Of a stretch of DNA of 64,000 nucleotides, positions 17,230 through 26,393 are shown in pieces. The translations under genes and the position numbers were made by a program. The notes under the pieces were generated by a model. That model searched no databases. It was not told the origin of the DNA and saw only the letters and a program-made list of their open reading frames with translations. This DNA is from Kutzneria kofuensis (GTDB lineage Bacteria > Actinomycetota > Actinomycetes > Mycobacteriales > Pseudonocardiaceae): contig NZ_JACHIR010000001.1 in NCBI RefSeq assembly GCF_014203355.1, positions 2,358,038 to 2,422,037 on the forward strand, read 5' to 3'. Within the stretch, counting starts at the first letter, position 1; every line of letters begins with the position of its first letter.

Positions 17230-17714
17230 CACTTCACTCCCCGACTCGCCTGCGCGAATGCTCCCGACCGACCGCACCGCTGTCAACCTGAGGATCCCCC
17301 GACCAGGTCACATCGACACCGTTGACAGGCGCTGCCGACTGTGACGACACCGTGGTGGCGGGACTCCGGCGCGGCCCTCGCCACCGTGATCAGGATGTGC
17401 GCGAGGACGCATGGGCCACCCGTCAGCCGGGAGACCGGCCACGGCACCGCAGGGCGCGTCCACGAGGCGATGGAGGTCTGGCCGTCGATGCCCGCGCGCG
17501 CCGCACCGTTCGATACTCGGTTCACAGGTCTGAACGCCGCCTTGTTCTCGTGTCCTACGGGCCGGCGGATGTGCGCTACTGCCGGTCACCGACAGGCTGG
17601 CCGCGCTCGTCGCGCACATGATCGGCGGGACCACCCGGCCGGGTGACGCCCTCGTCTGGGACGTGCGACCGCTCCGAGTTCTGCTAAGGGCGGTCGCCGG
17701 GGCTCGCAGATCAC
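17230..17714. other. No intact gene; degenerate coding remnant
   Basis: No frame has a start, ribosome site and sustained codon bias. A stretch from about 17550 to 17685 on the + strand reads like coding sequence (CALLPVTDRLAALVAHMIGG, then TTRPGDALVWDVRPLRVLL) but lacks a start and runs into rare codons, so it is probably the remnant of a decayed gene. The remainder shows nothing recognisable. Confidence 0.4.
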
Positions 17715-18050
17715 ATGGCTGCGCCGGCGCGGAGGAACGCAGCGTGCGGTCGCCGTGGCCGACTGCCTTCGACTCGGCGAAACGGTTGTCGGACAAGAAC
17801 ATCAGTGAGAAGACACCGCTCAGGCGAAGGTCTTCGACTACGATTGCCGTGGGGACAAGCAGCCGCTGTCCTCGGGGCCGACGACGAACAGGCACGGCAG
17901 ATGGCGGACTTCCTGCTGGGACGGGCCGAACTGACCGGCCACCCGGCGATCACGCGGCACCGGTTCTCCGTGCTGCCCTGTGCCGACCGGGTTTTCGGCG
18001 TCCGCTGCGTCGACTCCGCCGTAGCAGAGGTGAAGTTCCGCCATGACTGA
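17715..18050 (+). pseudogene. C-terminal fragment of an unknown protein, coupled to the FhuF-like gene
   Basis: Only the last 65 or so codons have normal third-position bias (AAAVLGADDEQARQMADFLL, then RFSVLPCADRVFGVRCVDSA, ending KFRHD). Upstream, coding-like text continues in a different frame (AKVFDYDCRGDKQPLSSGP, 17824-17880), as if a frameshift had occurred. Its stop overlaps the next ATG by 8 nt, implying an original operon. Family not recognised; it could be an intact very short gene starting near 17860. Confidence 0.4.
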
Positions 18051-18684
18051 GCGCATCCTGCCCGGCACCGCCTTGGCCGACCCGGCCGAGATGGAGCGCT
18101 TCGTCGCCGACAGCCGTGCGCGGTGGTCCACCTCCGACAACCGCGTCGCCGGCACCCTGTGGTGGTACAGCACCAGCAGCGTCGTCTTCACCTCACTGCT
18201 CACCCGGCTGGCCGAGATCGACCTCGCCGCGGATCCGGCTCTGGACCGGCTTCGCGTGCATGTCGGCGAGGACGGTCGGGTGGTGAACGTCTACCCCGGC
18301 GGGTTGCTGCCTGACGTTTCCTCGCTGCCCGGGGCGTTGCGTTCCGCCTTGAGCCCGGTGCTGGAGACCCTGTCCGCCGTCTCCGGTGTTCGGCTGCCTC
18401 CCCTGTGGGCCATCACCACCGATGCCATCGCCAACGCTCTCCTGCGCGCCTGGCGGGAACTCGGCTCCCCCGCGAAAGGCGTTGAACAGGCGTCGTGGCT
18501 CGTGGCCTCGATGGGCTCGCCGCTGCCGCCCGCTCGTTTCGTGGAGCTCGAAGGCAAGCCGTTGGTGCGGCGGGTTTCGTGCTGCCTCATCGACCACGCC
18601 GGCTTCGCCCCGTGCGCCAGCTGCCCCCACCAGGACCCCGCCGTCCGCGAAAGCCGAATGCTCGAAGCCTCCCGCCTCCTGTAA
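18043..18684 (+). CDS. FhuF-like (2Fe-2S)-binding ferric iron reductase family protein
   Basis: A 213-residue protein with the C-terminal Cys pattern of FhuF: SCCLIDHAGFAPCASCPHQD (about 183-202), i.e. CC, ten residues, then C-x2-C. FhuF proteins reduce ferric siderophore iron in the cytoplasm. No siderophore transporter is adjacent. Upstream lies a decayed gene whose end overlaps this start, so the original operon has been eroded. Confidence 0.75.
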   Translation: MTERILPGTALADPAEMERFVADSRARWSTSDNRVAGTLWWYSTSSVVFTSLLTRLAEIDLAADPALDRLRVHVGEDGRVVNVYPGGLLPDVSSLPGALRSALSPVLETLSAVSGVRLPPLWAITTDAIANALLRAWRELGSPAKGVEQASWLVASMGSPLPPARFVELEGKPLVRRVSCCLIDHAGFAPCASCPHQDPAVRESRMLEASRLL

Positions 18685-18695
18685 CCCCTGGCGGT

Positions 18696-19502
18696 TCAGG
18701 GTTTGCGGGCTACGCCGGCGTAGATGCCGGAGTGGTCGGGGTCGTCGCCGAGGTCGGCCGCGGACTGGGGGCGCCAGTTGGCGGTGAAGACCACGCCGGG
18801 TTCGACGAGGTCGAAGCCGGAGAACATGGCGGTGATCTGGGCGTGGGAGCGGGGGTGGATGGGCTCGGCGCTGTGGGAGAAGACGTCCACGGCCTTGGCC
18901 ATGCCCTCCTCCAAGTTGTCCGGCGTGAAGTGGGACAGCGCGAGGTAGCTGCCGGCGGGCAGGGCGTCGCGGTAGCGGGCGATCACCCCGGCGGGGTCGT
19001 CGGCGTCGGGGATGAACTGGAGCACGCCGACCATGAGCAGGCCGATGGGCTGGTCGAAGTCCAGCATCCGCCGGGTCTCGGGGTCGCTGAGGATCCGCTC
19101 GGGCTCGCGCAGGTCGGACTGGACCATGACGGCCTGCGGGTCGTCACGGAGGATGAGCCGGCTGTGCGCGACGGCGACGGGCTCGTAGTCGACGTAGACG
19201 ACCCGGCACGAGGGGTCGGCCTCCCGGGCGATCTCGTGCACGTTGCCGACGGTGGGAATGCCGGAACCGATGTCGAGGAACTGCCGGATGCCGTTGTCGA
19301 TGAGGAAAAGCACGGCCCGGCGCAGGAACGACCGGTTCAGCCGCGCCATCTCCCGCACGGGGACGACCTGCGCCAGCTGGTCGCCGATCATGCGGTCGCG
19401 CTCGAAGTTGTGCGCCCCGCCCAGGACGTAGTCGTAGATCCGGGCCGAGCTGGGAACGTCGATGTCGACCTCGGCCGGCACCCAGTCCACCGCTCCTGAC
19501 AT
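18696..19502 (-). CDS. SAM-dependent methyltransferase, DUF574 family
   Basis: A 268-residue protein of the actinobacterial S-adenosyl methyltransferase group. SSARIYDYVLGGAHNFERDR near the N-terminus is the family signature; QFLDIGSGIPTVGNVHEIAR is the SAM-binding motif I, and VVYVDYEPVAVAH motif II. Start chosen at ATG 19502 (MSGAVDWVP), with GAGGAG just upstream; an in-frame GTG at 19526 is possible. These families are expanded in actinomycetes; methyl acceptors are unknown. It lies 20 nt behind the GGDEF gene, likely co-transcribed. Confidence 0.88.
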   Translation of the reverse strand: MSGAVDWVPAEVDIDVPSSARIYDYVLGGAHNFERDRMIGDQLAQVVPVREMARLNRSFLRRAVLFLIDNGIRQFLDIGSGIPTVGNVHEIAREADPSCRVVYVDYEPVAVAHSRLILRDDPQAVMVQSDLREPERILSDPETRRMLDFDQPIGLLMVGVLQFIPDADDPAGVIARYRDALPAGSYLALSHFTPDNLEEGMAKAVDVFSHSAEPIHPRSHAQITAMFSGFDLVEPGVVFTANWRPQSAADLGDDPDHSGIYAGVARKP

Positions 19503-19522
19503 GGCTCCTCGCTTCCCCGCGC

Positions 19523-21637
19523 TCACTGGCCCAACACGATCCGGTCCGCGCTCACCGACGGCGAGAGCGGCTCGCCCTGTCCCGCGTCGACGCCGACGGC
19601 TCGCAGCCGGCGCAGGTGATCCTCGTGCCGGATGCCGGTGACCGCCACCGGCAGGCCGAGGCTGTGGGCGAAGTCGACGAGGCTGCGCACCACCGGCTCG
19701 GTGATCTCGGCGGTGCGGTCGTCGGCGAGGGAGTCGCCGAGCCGCGCGTCGAGCACGACGGCGCGCAGCGTGAACTCCCCGCGCAGCAACAGCTCGGCGT
19801 GCTCGGTGCCGAAGTCCACAAGGGACGATGCGACGCCCATTTCGGCGAGCACCAGGATGTTGTCGATGATTTCGTCGTTCTGCGCCTCGGTGCCCAGCGA
19901 CACCCCGAGCCGGAGCTGGTCGGCCGGCAGCTCGACGGCGTCCAGCTCACGGCGGACGACGCCGACCAGGTCGGGGTCGCGGGCCTGCCCGGCGGAGAGG
20001 TCGACGGCGACGGGTGGCGCGGCGATGCCGTGCACCTGCCACCACAGCGCGGCCTGCTGGCACGCCTTGCGGATCGCCCACCGGCCGACCGGCAGCACGA
20101 CGCCGGTCTCCTCGGCCAGGGCCAGCACCTCGCAGTGCCGCTGCGGCTGCTGCGCGGGCGGCCGCCAGGCCAGCCGGGCGGTGACGGCGATCATCGTCTC
20201 GTCGGAGAACCGCAGCAGCGGCTGGTAGACGACGTCCAGCTGCTCGGCCTGCAGCGCACCGGGCAGGGTCGCGGCCAGCCGGAAGCGGGAGCGGTCGGCG
20301 GCGTCCTGCCGCGCGTCGAACAGGTCCCACTGGCCGGCGCCGCGCCGTTTGGCCCGGTGCAGCGTCATGTCGGCGGCCCGGAGCAGCTCGGCGGGGTCCG
20401 TGCCGGTGCTGATCCGGTCCACGATCCCCATGCACGTCGAGACGGCGATGCCGTCGCCGCCGATGAACATGGGGTCGGCCAGCGCGTCCAGCACCCGCGC
20501 GGCGTAATCGCCTACGCCGGGCGTGTCCTCCTTGCCCTCCAGCAGGACGGCGAACTCGTCGCCGCCCAGCCGCGCGACCATCGCGGTCTCGCCGGCGAAC
20601 ACGCTTTCCAGGCGCTGCCCCACGGCCCGCAGCAGCTGGTCGCCCACGTGCTGCCCGAGGCCGTCGTTGACGACCGTGAACCGGTCCAGTCCGAAGTGGA
20701 ACAACGTGATCCGGCCGGCGGCGGACGACCGGCCCAGCGTGCTCTCCAAAGTGGACACGAAGTACTGCCGGTTGGGCAGCCCCGTCAACATGTCGTGCAG
20801 CGACTGGTGGCCGAGGCGATCGCCGAGCAGGTGCAGCTCGGTGACGTCCTCGACCATGGTGACGAGGTAGGCCGGCTGGTCGTGGTCGTCGCGCAGCAGT
20901 GACACCGCGAGGTAGGCCCATACGGAGTCGCCGTCCTGGTGCACCAGCCGGCAGCGTTCCCGGAAGTTGGCCCTACGGCCGGAGAGCAGCTCGGCGATGC
21001 TGTCCGCGAGCCAGCCGGCGGCGTCGGGATGAGCGAGGTCCTGCACGCTCATCCCGGCCAGCTCCGGCTGGCCGTAGCCGAGTATCTCGGTGAGGGCGGC
21101 GTTCGTCTGGGAGAACTTGCCGTTGGGCTCGCTGATCGCGATGCCGACGGCGGAGGACGAGAAGATCGCGCGCAGCCGGGCGTCGCTGTCGGCGAGGCTG
21201 CGTTCGGTGTCCCGCTTCGCCTTGATCAGCGAGCGTTTCAGCGCCTCCTGGCTGATGTACGTTCGTTCCCGCAACGCCTCCGCGTAGCCGGCGGCCAGCG
21301 CGCTGAGCACCGTGACGACGCGGGCCGGCAGGTCGGCCGGCGCGTCGGGCATCGCGAGCAGGCCGCGGCCGAGCACAGCGAGGGTGGTCGACAGCGTGGC
21401 CTTGCCGGAGATGGCCCGGTTGACCAGGGCGGTGCCGATCTCGGCAACCCCGCTGGCGTCCGGCGGATCCGCGCACACGGCGTCCGCGAGCGTGCCGGTC
21501 ATCCGCCCCAGCAGCCGCACGATCTTGGCGTGCGACATGGGAATGAAGACCGTCTTCGCGATCTCCGCCGCCCACGTGCGCGCCAGCTCGGTCCGCCAGC
21601 TGTCGTCGACGGGACCTCGCAGCGGGTGATCGTTCAC
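19523..21637 (-). CDS. PAS-GGDEF-(degenerate EAL) c-di-GMP signalling protein
   Basis: 704 residues with no clear transmembrane segment. An N-terminal helical region (about 1-150) is followed by PAS (about 155-265), GGDEF (about 275-440) and EAL-like (about 455-700) domains. The diguanylate cyclase motif RLGGDEFAVL is intact. In the EAL domain the catalytic Glu of E-x-L is gone (VTARLAW), the later Glu in the L-x-E-x-S-E element is replaced (LRLGVSLGTE), and DDFGTG is VDFGTE, so phosphodiesterase activity is unlikely. It probably makes c-di-GMP, with the EAL part as a binding or regulatory module. Confidence 0.88.
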   Translation of the reverse strand: MNDHPLRGPVDDSWRTELARTWAAEIAKTVFIPMSHAKIVRLLGRMTGTLADAVCADPPDASGVAEIGTALVNRAISGKATLSTTLAVLGRGLLAMPDAPADLPARVVTVLSALAAGYAEALRERTYISQEALKRSLIKAKRDTERSLADSDARLRAIFSSSAVGIAISEPNGKFSQTNAALTEILGYGQPELAGMSVQDLAHPDAAGWLADSIAELLSGRRANFRERCRLVHQDGDSVWAYLAVSLLRDDHDQPAYLVTMVEDVTELHLLGDRLGHQSLHDMLTGLPNRQYFVSTLESTLGRSSAAGRITLFHFGLDRFTVVNDGLGQHVGDQLLRAVGQRLESVFAGETAMVARLGGDEFAVLLEGKEDTPGVGDYAARVLDALADPMFIGGDGIAVSTCMGIVDRISTGTDPAELLRAADMTLHRAKRRGAGQWDLFDARQDAADRSRFRLAATLPGALQAEQLDVVYQPLLRFSDETMIAVTARLAWRPPAQQPQRHCEVLALAEETGVVLPVGRWAIRKACQQAALWWQVHGIAAPPVAVDLSAGQARDPDLVGVVRRELDAVELPADQLRLGVSLGTEAQNDEIIDNILVLAEMGVASSLVDFGTEHAELLLRGEFTLRAVVLDARLGDSLADDRTAEITEPVVRSLVDFAHSLGLPVAVTGIRHEDHLRRLRAVGVDAGQGEPLSPSVSADRIVLGQ

Positions 21638-21756
21638 GCCGGTCGGCTCGCTCCTTTGGTCGGGATTGGCTCACAAGCGTCCGAGCGGACGTACCGTGGC
21701 AGTGTCTACTCGGTCTGGATGTTGGAAACGCTCCCCCGAACGTGTGAAAGTGTCGA

Positions 21757-22632
21757 TCAGGTCCGGCCCAACGCGTCCGGTGGCGGCTGCGGTGGGATGA
21801 CCGGTTCATCGTCGGAAAGGGTTTTCGCGTTGCGCGCGAACTCCTGACCTGCGACGCAGCGGGCCGGGAAGGCCGAGCCCGCGGTGCGGCGGGCCAGCTC
21901 GGCGGTCGGCAGGTCCTCGCCCGAGGCCGCCGCGACGAGGTTGCCGAACCGGCGGCCGCGGAACACGCCCGGCTCCGCCATCACCAGCACGTGCTCGAAG
22001 ACCTCACCGAGCGTCGCCGCGAACCGCCGGGCGAAGTGCAGGCCGCCCCCGTCGGCCAGGTTCGCCACGTACGTGCCGTGCGGGCGCAGCACTCTGCGCA
22101 CTTCGCGGGTGTACTCCAGCGTCGCCAGCGGTCCCGGCATCAATGCGCTTTCGAAGGCGTCCACGACAACCAGGTCGGCCGTGTCGTCGCGGCGGGTCGC
22201 CGTCTCCTGGCGGCCGTCGCCGACCCGGACCTTCAGCTGCGGCACCGACCTCAGGTCCAGCTGCTCGCGTACGAGATCCACCAGCGGGCCGTCGGCTTCG
22301 ATCACCAGCTGCCGCGATCCGCGCCGCGTCGCCGCCACGTACCTCGGGATCGTGCACGCACCGCCACCGATGTGAAGCACGTCCAGCGGCACACCCGCCG
22401 GATGCGCCAGATCCACCACGTCCCCGATGCGGCGCACGTAGTCGAACTCCAGGTGCGTCGGGTCATCCAGATCCACATAGGACTGCGCCACGCCGTTCAC
22501 CGACAGCAGCCAGGCCGCGGGGCGGTCCGGGTCCCGGGACAGTTCCGCCTCGCCGAAACGGACCGTCGCGCGGGCGAACTCCGGCCCCGACCGCCGATTC
22601 GGGCGACCCCTCGGCGACCTTCCGTGCCCCAC
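21757..22632 (-). CDS. Spermidine-synthase-like SAM-fold protein
   Basis: A 291-residue protein (GTG start, GGAGGAG 5 nt upstream). The Rossmann core shows VLHIGGGACTIPRYVAATRR, LVIEADGPLVDLVREQL and DTADLVVVDAFESALMPG, as in spermidine synthases and actinobacterial fused-MFS relatives. The catalytic Asp region is present, but the polyamine-binding residues cannot be confirmed by eye. Such stand-alone proteins in actinomycetes are usually of unknown substrate. The gene is monocistronic and divergent from tRNA-Lys. Confidence 0.75.
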   Translation of the reverse strand: MGHGRSPRGRPNRRSGPEFARATVRFGEAELSRDPDRPAAWLLSVNGVAQSYVDLDDPTHLEFDYVRRIGDVVDLAHPAGVPLDVLHIGGGACTIPRYVAATRRGSRQLVIEADGPLVDLVREQLDLRSVPQLKVRVGDGRQETATRRDDTADLVVVDAFESALMPGPLATLEYTREVRRVLRPHGTYVANLADGGGLHFARRFAATLGEVFEHVLVMAEPGVFRGRRFGNLVAAASGEDLPTAELARRTAGSAFPARCVAGQEFARNAKTLSDDEPVIPPQPPPDALGRT

Positions 22633-22746
22633 TGCCGCTCCTCCCCCGACCGAACCGTCGAGCCTAGTGCAGTGACGCGGCTCACCTTCCCCCGGTCCGC
22701 ACAAAACCGGCCCCTGACCTGCGCATACCGCCCCTGACCAGCCGAT

Positions 22747-22775
22747 TGGGAATTGCCGCGACGCCTGTGCTAATG
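22747..22775 (+). promoter_or_regulatory. Promoter of tRNA-Lys
   Basis: TTGGGA (22747-22752) and GCTAAT (22770-22775) are separated by 17 bp, with TG one base before the -10 region. Transcription would start about 40 nt before the mature tRNA 5' end at 22821. Confidence 0.5.
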
Positions 22776-22820
22776 TTTCTCCCGTCAGCGAGGGAAACCC
22801 TCACGGGAAACCTTCGACGA

Positions 22821-22894
<74 letters not shown>

Positions 22895-22914
22895 TCTTTC
22901 CCCAGGTAGATGAA

Positions 22915-22947
22915 CTGGGGGCCGATCGTTCAAGATCAGACCCCCAG
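22915..22947. terminator. Hairpin between tRNA-Lys and integrase gene
   Basis: CTGGGGG (22915-22921) pairs with CCCCCAG (22941-22947); the intervening bases can also pair in part (GATC/GATC). It is placed to end the integrase transcript on the - strand, 12 nt after its stop, and the tRNA transcript on the + strand. The native tRNA terminator appears to have been pushed to the far side of the element. Confidence 0.6.
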
Positions 22948-22959
22948 TATTCCCACCTC

Positions 22960-24135
22960 TTACTCTGCGGTTCCATTCACCGCTTTCTCTAGCGCCTCAG
23001 CGCCAATGCGACTCACCGTACGCCTACCCATGTAGACGTCCTGAGTCATCGACGGCCGCGCGTGGCCGAGGATGTCAGCGATCTGACGCGCCGTCAGCCC
23101 CGCGTCGTCGAGCAGGGTCGCCACCGTCTTGCGGAACGTCCGGAAGGTCACCCAGCCGTAGCCGGCCCGCTCCGCGAAGGGCTTCCACGCCCGGTTGCGC
23201 ACGTTGGACGCCTCCCGGATGGTGCCCGTAGTACTGGGGAAAATCGGCCCAGCCAGGTTCGTCACGGCCGCCCGCCGCTCGATCAGCATCGCGCAACACC
23301 AGTCCGCCAGCGGGATCGGACGCTGAGCGTTCTCCGTCTTCCCCCGGTTGAGGATCTTCCCCTTGCCCCGAGCGCGAATGACGTTGCCCTGCATGGTGAG
23401 GGTCTTCCCCGCGTCGTCGAAGTCGGGCCAGTGCGCGCCCAACGCCTCGCCGGTCCGCTCCCCCGTCGCCAGGAACAGCCGCACCAGGTCCGGCAAGTCG
23501 TCCCGCCGGGCCTGCTCGTCAGCGTCGAGTTTGGCGAGCAGGTCAAGCACCTGGTCCCCGGTGAGCGCACGCGACTTGGCCGGCTGGTTGCGCGCCTTCT
23601 TGCTCTCCAACGGCCCGACCTCACGCACCGGGTTCGTGTCGAGGGCACCGTGCCGAACGGCCAGCCCGCAGACGCCCGAGAGGATCGACCGCACCGTCTT
23701 GGCCGAACTGGCGCTCGACTCATCGCGGACACGCTTGCACAGCTTGTCGAGGATCGGGGTCTTGACCTCGAACATCCGCAGTTCGCCGACGGCCGGGATG
23801 ACGATCCCTTCCAGGCGGCTCCGGTAGGTGTCCACCGTGCCCCACGAACGGGCCTCCCGCTCTGCATCGTGCTCAACCTCTTTGAGCCACAGGGCAGCAG
23901 CGTCCTTGAACCTCGTGTTGGAGGTCACCTCGGCCCCACCGGACGGCGTCGCCCAGTCACGTAGTGCCTGTCTCAGCCGACGTTCGGCCTCGGGGCCGGT
24001 CACCCCGTACCGCTCGACGGGGTAGATCTTGCCGTCAAAGTCCCTGTAACGGCACCGCGCCCGGTACTTCTTCGCCCCCTGCCTGTAAACCGTGATCTTG
24101 CCGAAGGTGCCCAACGGCAGCGGTGGACGCGGCAT
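22960..24135 (-). CDS. int: Tyrosine-type site-specific integrase of the AICE
   Basis: 391 residues. An N-terminal arm-binding region (about 1-75), a SAM-like core-binding domain (about 80-185) and the catalytic domain (about 200-370) are visible. Box I Arg lies in LATGERTGEALGAHW. The box II segment reads TFRTFRKTVATLLDDAGLTA, with Arg kept but the usual first His replaced, as in many AICE integrases. LGHA supplies the next His and DVYMGR the nucleophile Tyr. The start (ATG, GGGGGAGAGCTG upstream) overlaps the excisionase stop by 1 nt (TGATG), so both are co-translated. Confidence 0.93.
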   Translation of the reverse strand: MPRPPLPLGTFGKITVYRQGAKKYRARCRYRDFDGKIYPVERYGVTGPEAERRLRQALRDWATPSGGAEVTSNTRFKDAAALWLKEVEHDAEREARSWGTVDTYRSRLEGIVIPAVGELRMFEVKTPILDKLCKRVRDESSASSAKTVRSILSGVCGLAVRHGALDTNPVREVGPLESKKARNQPAKSRALTGDQVLDLLAKLDADEQARRDDLPDLVRLFLATGERTGEALGAHWPDFDDAGKTLTMQGNVIRARGKGKILNRGKTENAQRPIPLADWCCAMLIERRAAVTNLAGPIFPSTTGTIREASNVRNRAWKPFAERAGYGWVTFRTFRKTVATLLDDAGLTARQIADILGHARPSMTQDVYMGRRTVSRIGAEALEKAVNGTAE

Positions 24136-24335
24136 CAGCTCTCCCCCAACGACTTGAACCACTCACGGACGCCGTCCGGCTCGTAGCGGACGTACTTGCC
24201 AACCTTCGTACCCTTGGGACCGAACCCCTTGCGCCGCCACTGGTACAACGTCTGCACAGGGATGCCCAGGAAGGTAGCCACATCCACAACAGTCCATAGT
24301 GGAGCTATCTTTGCGTTGGCAGACATTCCGCTCAC
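24135..24335 (-). CDS. xis: Excisionase / MerR-like helix-turn-helix protein
   Basis: 66 residues with a winged-helix DNA-binding fold of the excisionase type: WTVVDVATFLGIPVQTLYQW followed by RRKGFGPKGTKVGKYVRYEP and VREWF. It directs the integrase toward excision by bending att DNA. The GTG start at 24335 overlaps the RepSA stop; ATG at 24326 is an alternative. It is coupled upstream to rep and downstream to int. Confidence 0.88.
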   Translation of the reverse strand: MSGMSANAKIAPLWTVVDVATFLGIPVQTLYQWRRKGFGPKGTKVGKYVRYEPDGVREWFKSLGES

Positions 24336-25720
24336 ATCCCTTCGTGTTCGTCGTGCTCGGTCTCGTACTGGTCGGCGCGGCGCATTGCGCGTTCGGCCTT
24401 GGTTCGCTCCCAGAACGCGGCGGCCAGCTCAGCCGCTACCGGGGACACGTGTCCCACGGCGGTGAAGCGCCAATCGTTGACCACCAGCACCGTGTCCGGG
24501 TCGTCGACACCCAGCCGGGCCAGGGTCTGCGCCCGCTGGTAGTCGGCCTGATCCCCCCGGATCCGCTTGAACGTGGTGGAGTACTTCCGCGACTTGGTCA
24601 GGAAGTGGCCCCGGAAGCCCAGCATGTGCGCCCAGCGGCGAAGCTTGAGATCCGCGTACTGCGGCAGGCCGCCGAGGTTCCACGCCATCTGAATCATGCG
24701 GCGGTGGTGCTCGGAGATCCCGGTCAGGTTGTCGATGTCCAACTGCGAGCGGAACCGGCGGTCACCGCCGGCCGTCGTGCCGGTCGACTTGGTGGCGTAC
24801 TTGGCGATGTAACCCGCGATCGCCGCCTCGGACACCGTGCCGTCCGCATCCTCGAACTGGCCCGCCAGCCGGGCCGTGATCGGCCGCACGTCCACCTGTG
24901 GCCCGAACTGGACCGTCATCTCCGCCCCGGACGGCCGGTCGATCGAGACGCCAGCCTCAGCGGCGGCCAGGCGGACGCAGTCCTCCAGCAGTGAGGCGGT
25001 CACCCAGGCGGGGCGGGGGCTGTCCGGGCCGGTCGGGCCGTCGACCCGGATCACCACGTGGAAGTGCACCATGCCCCGCGCCTGGTACTCGGCGACCTTG
25101 GCGTAGGACACGCGGGCGTGCTCGCGGAACTCGCTGACCTTGATTCCCTGGCGGGCGGCCATGATCCGGGCGACGCGTTCGGTGAACTTGTGCCACAACG
25201 CGCCCGCCATCGCGTGCCACAGCACAGCGCCGACGTAGTCGTAGGTGTCCGGGTCGATCGGGGTGGACAGGATCGGGTCATCCGGGTGATGCCACGCCCC
25301 GCAGCCGCAGGGCTTGCGATTGCCCCGCGCGGTCAGCCCGCCCGAGTGGACCTTGCCGAAGCTGGGGGCGGTGACCGTGACGAACAGCCGGGGCGTGTCC
25401 CGCACGGTCAGCGGGACATCTTTCTCGCCACCGGCCAGGCCGGCGCGGATCAGGTGGAACGCGTCGGCGGCGTACCGGTCGGCGCAGGCCGGGCAGATCG
25501 CGGCCCGTCGGGTGCCGCAGGGCACCATCAGCGTTCCGGCCGTCAGGGTCCGCAGCACCGGGCGTCCATCGGCGGTCTTGTCGTGCAGCACCGTGCGGCC
25601 GGCGAGGTGGATCGGGTGGGCGCAGCCCTTGGCGGAGGCCACTCGCTCACGCCACGCGCCGAACCCTGCCTTGCCGATGAACGCGGCGTACCGGTCGGTG
25701 TCCACAGTGGTTGGTGACAT
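24332..25720 (-). CDS. repSA: RepSA-like rolling-circle replication initiator
   Basis: 462 residues, normal length for the AICE RepSA family. Cys pairs AICPACADRY (about 75-84) and KPCGCGAWHH (about 136-145) form a probable zinc site. GMVHFHVVIRVDG (about 214-226) carries the H-x-H metal motif of HUH nucleases, and conserved Tyr residues near LQFEDADG...YIAKYATK may include the nicking Tyr. It would nick its own origin to start excised-circle replication. ATG preceded by AAAGGAG. It overlaps xis, so rep-xis-int form one operon. Confidence 0.9.
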   Translation of the reverse strand: MSPTTVDTDRYAAFIGKAGFGAWRERVASAKGCAHPIHLAGRTVLHDKTADGRPVLRTLTAGTLMVPCGTRRAAICPACADRYAADAFHLIRAGLAGGEKDVPLTVRDTPRLFVTVTAPSFGKVHSGGLTARGNRKPCGCGAWHHPDDPILSTPIDPDTYDYVGAVLWHAMAGALWHKFTERVARIMAARQGIKVSEFREHARVSYAKVAEYQARGMVHFHVVIRVDGPTGPDSPRPAWVTASLLEDCVRLAAAEAGVSIDRPSGAEMTVQFGPQVDVRPITARLAGQFEDADGTVSEAAIAGYIAKYATKSTGTTAGGDRRFRSQLDIDNLTGISEHHRRMIQMAWNLGGLPQYADLKLRRWAHMLGFRGHFLTKSRKYSTTFKRIRGDQADYQRAQTLARLGVDDPDTVLVVNDWRFTAVGHVSPVAAELAAAFWERTKAERAMRRADQYETEHDEHEGM

Positions 25721-25749
25721 GGTGGTGGTTCTCCTTTGGTACGGGGTGG

Positions 25750-26310
25750 TTACTTGGTGCGGTGGGTCATGGCGACGTCATGGCCCGGGTACAGGGCGTC
25801 GGTGTCGACGCCGAGGTAGCGCAGTGCCCCGGCGAGCTGCCGGTAGGCATCGATGGCCTTATCGGTGTCCATGGACATGGTCAGCACCGTGACGGGCATG
25901 TCGGGCTGGTCGTGGTAGCCCAGGTCCAGGAACACCCGCTCGCTCTCGGTGGAGCACGACACGGCCGCGAACGCGACCGGGAAATCGTCGACGAGCAGCC
26001 CATCAGCGGTGCACGGCTCCGACGGGTGGTAGGTGGGGCGGATGTCGTCGTGGGTGGCCCAACGCGCGCCGGGTAGCGGGGTGCCTGGGTCACGGGTGCT
26101 GGTCGAGTCCCGGTCAGCGTGCCGGGTCGGCGCGTCACCGTCGTTGGAGATCCACTGCGGACTGCAGCACAGCCGCTCGGTGTCGGGAAAGCAGTACACG
26201 CGGCCGTAGCGGGTGCGTCCGTCGTGGCCCGTGACTTGCTGCCACACGGAGCCGTCCGGGCGCAGTTCGTAGCCCATCTCGACCGTTACGGGCGGAAGCG
26301 TCGTCGTCAT
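25750..26310 (-). CDS. AICE hypothetical protein
   Basis: 186 residues, acidic, no membrane segment. It starts MTTTLPPVTVEMGYELRPDG (ATG with AAAGGA 8 nt upstream). Aromatic and Cys residues are frequent in the N-terminal half (GRVYCFPDTERLCCSPQW). The C-terminal part (TVLTMSMDTDKAIDAYRQLA) looks alpha/beta. No family recognised. It lies directly upstream of repSA in the same transcript, so a replication or copy-control role is possible but not shown. Confidence 0.7.
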   Translation of the reverse strand: MTTTLPPVTVEMGYELRPDGSVWQQVTGHDGRTRYGRVYCFPDTERLCCSPQWISNDGDAPTRHADRDSTSTRDPGTPLPGARWATHDDIRPTYHPSEPCTADGLLVDDFPVAFAAVSCSTESERVFLDLGYHDQPDMPVTVLTMSMDTDKAIDAYRQLAGALRYLGVDTDALYPGHDVAMTHRTK

Positions 26311-26343
26311 GACAGGGGTCCTTTCTGGTCTGGGCATACGAAA

Positions 26344-26377
26344 GCGGGGCACAGGCCGGGTGTGGCCCATGCCCCGC
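26344..26377. terminator. Hairpin between AICE membrane protein and downstream gene
   Basis: GCGGGGCA (26344-26351) pairs with TGCCCCGC (26370-26377), enclosing a second stem GGCC/GGCC. It lies in the 83-nt gap after the 300-residue membrane-protein gene on the - strand. No T tract on either side; it could end or attenuate the leftward transcript. Confidence 0.5.
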
Positions 26378-26393
26378 GTGAGGGGTCGTGGTG

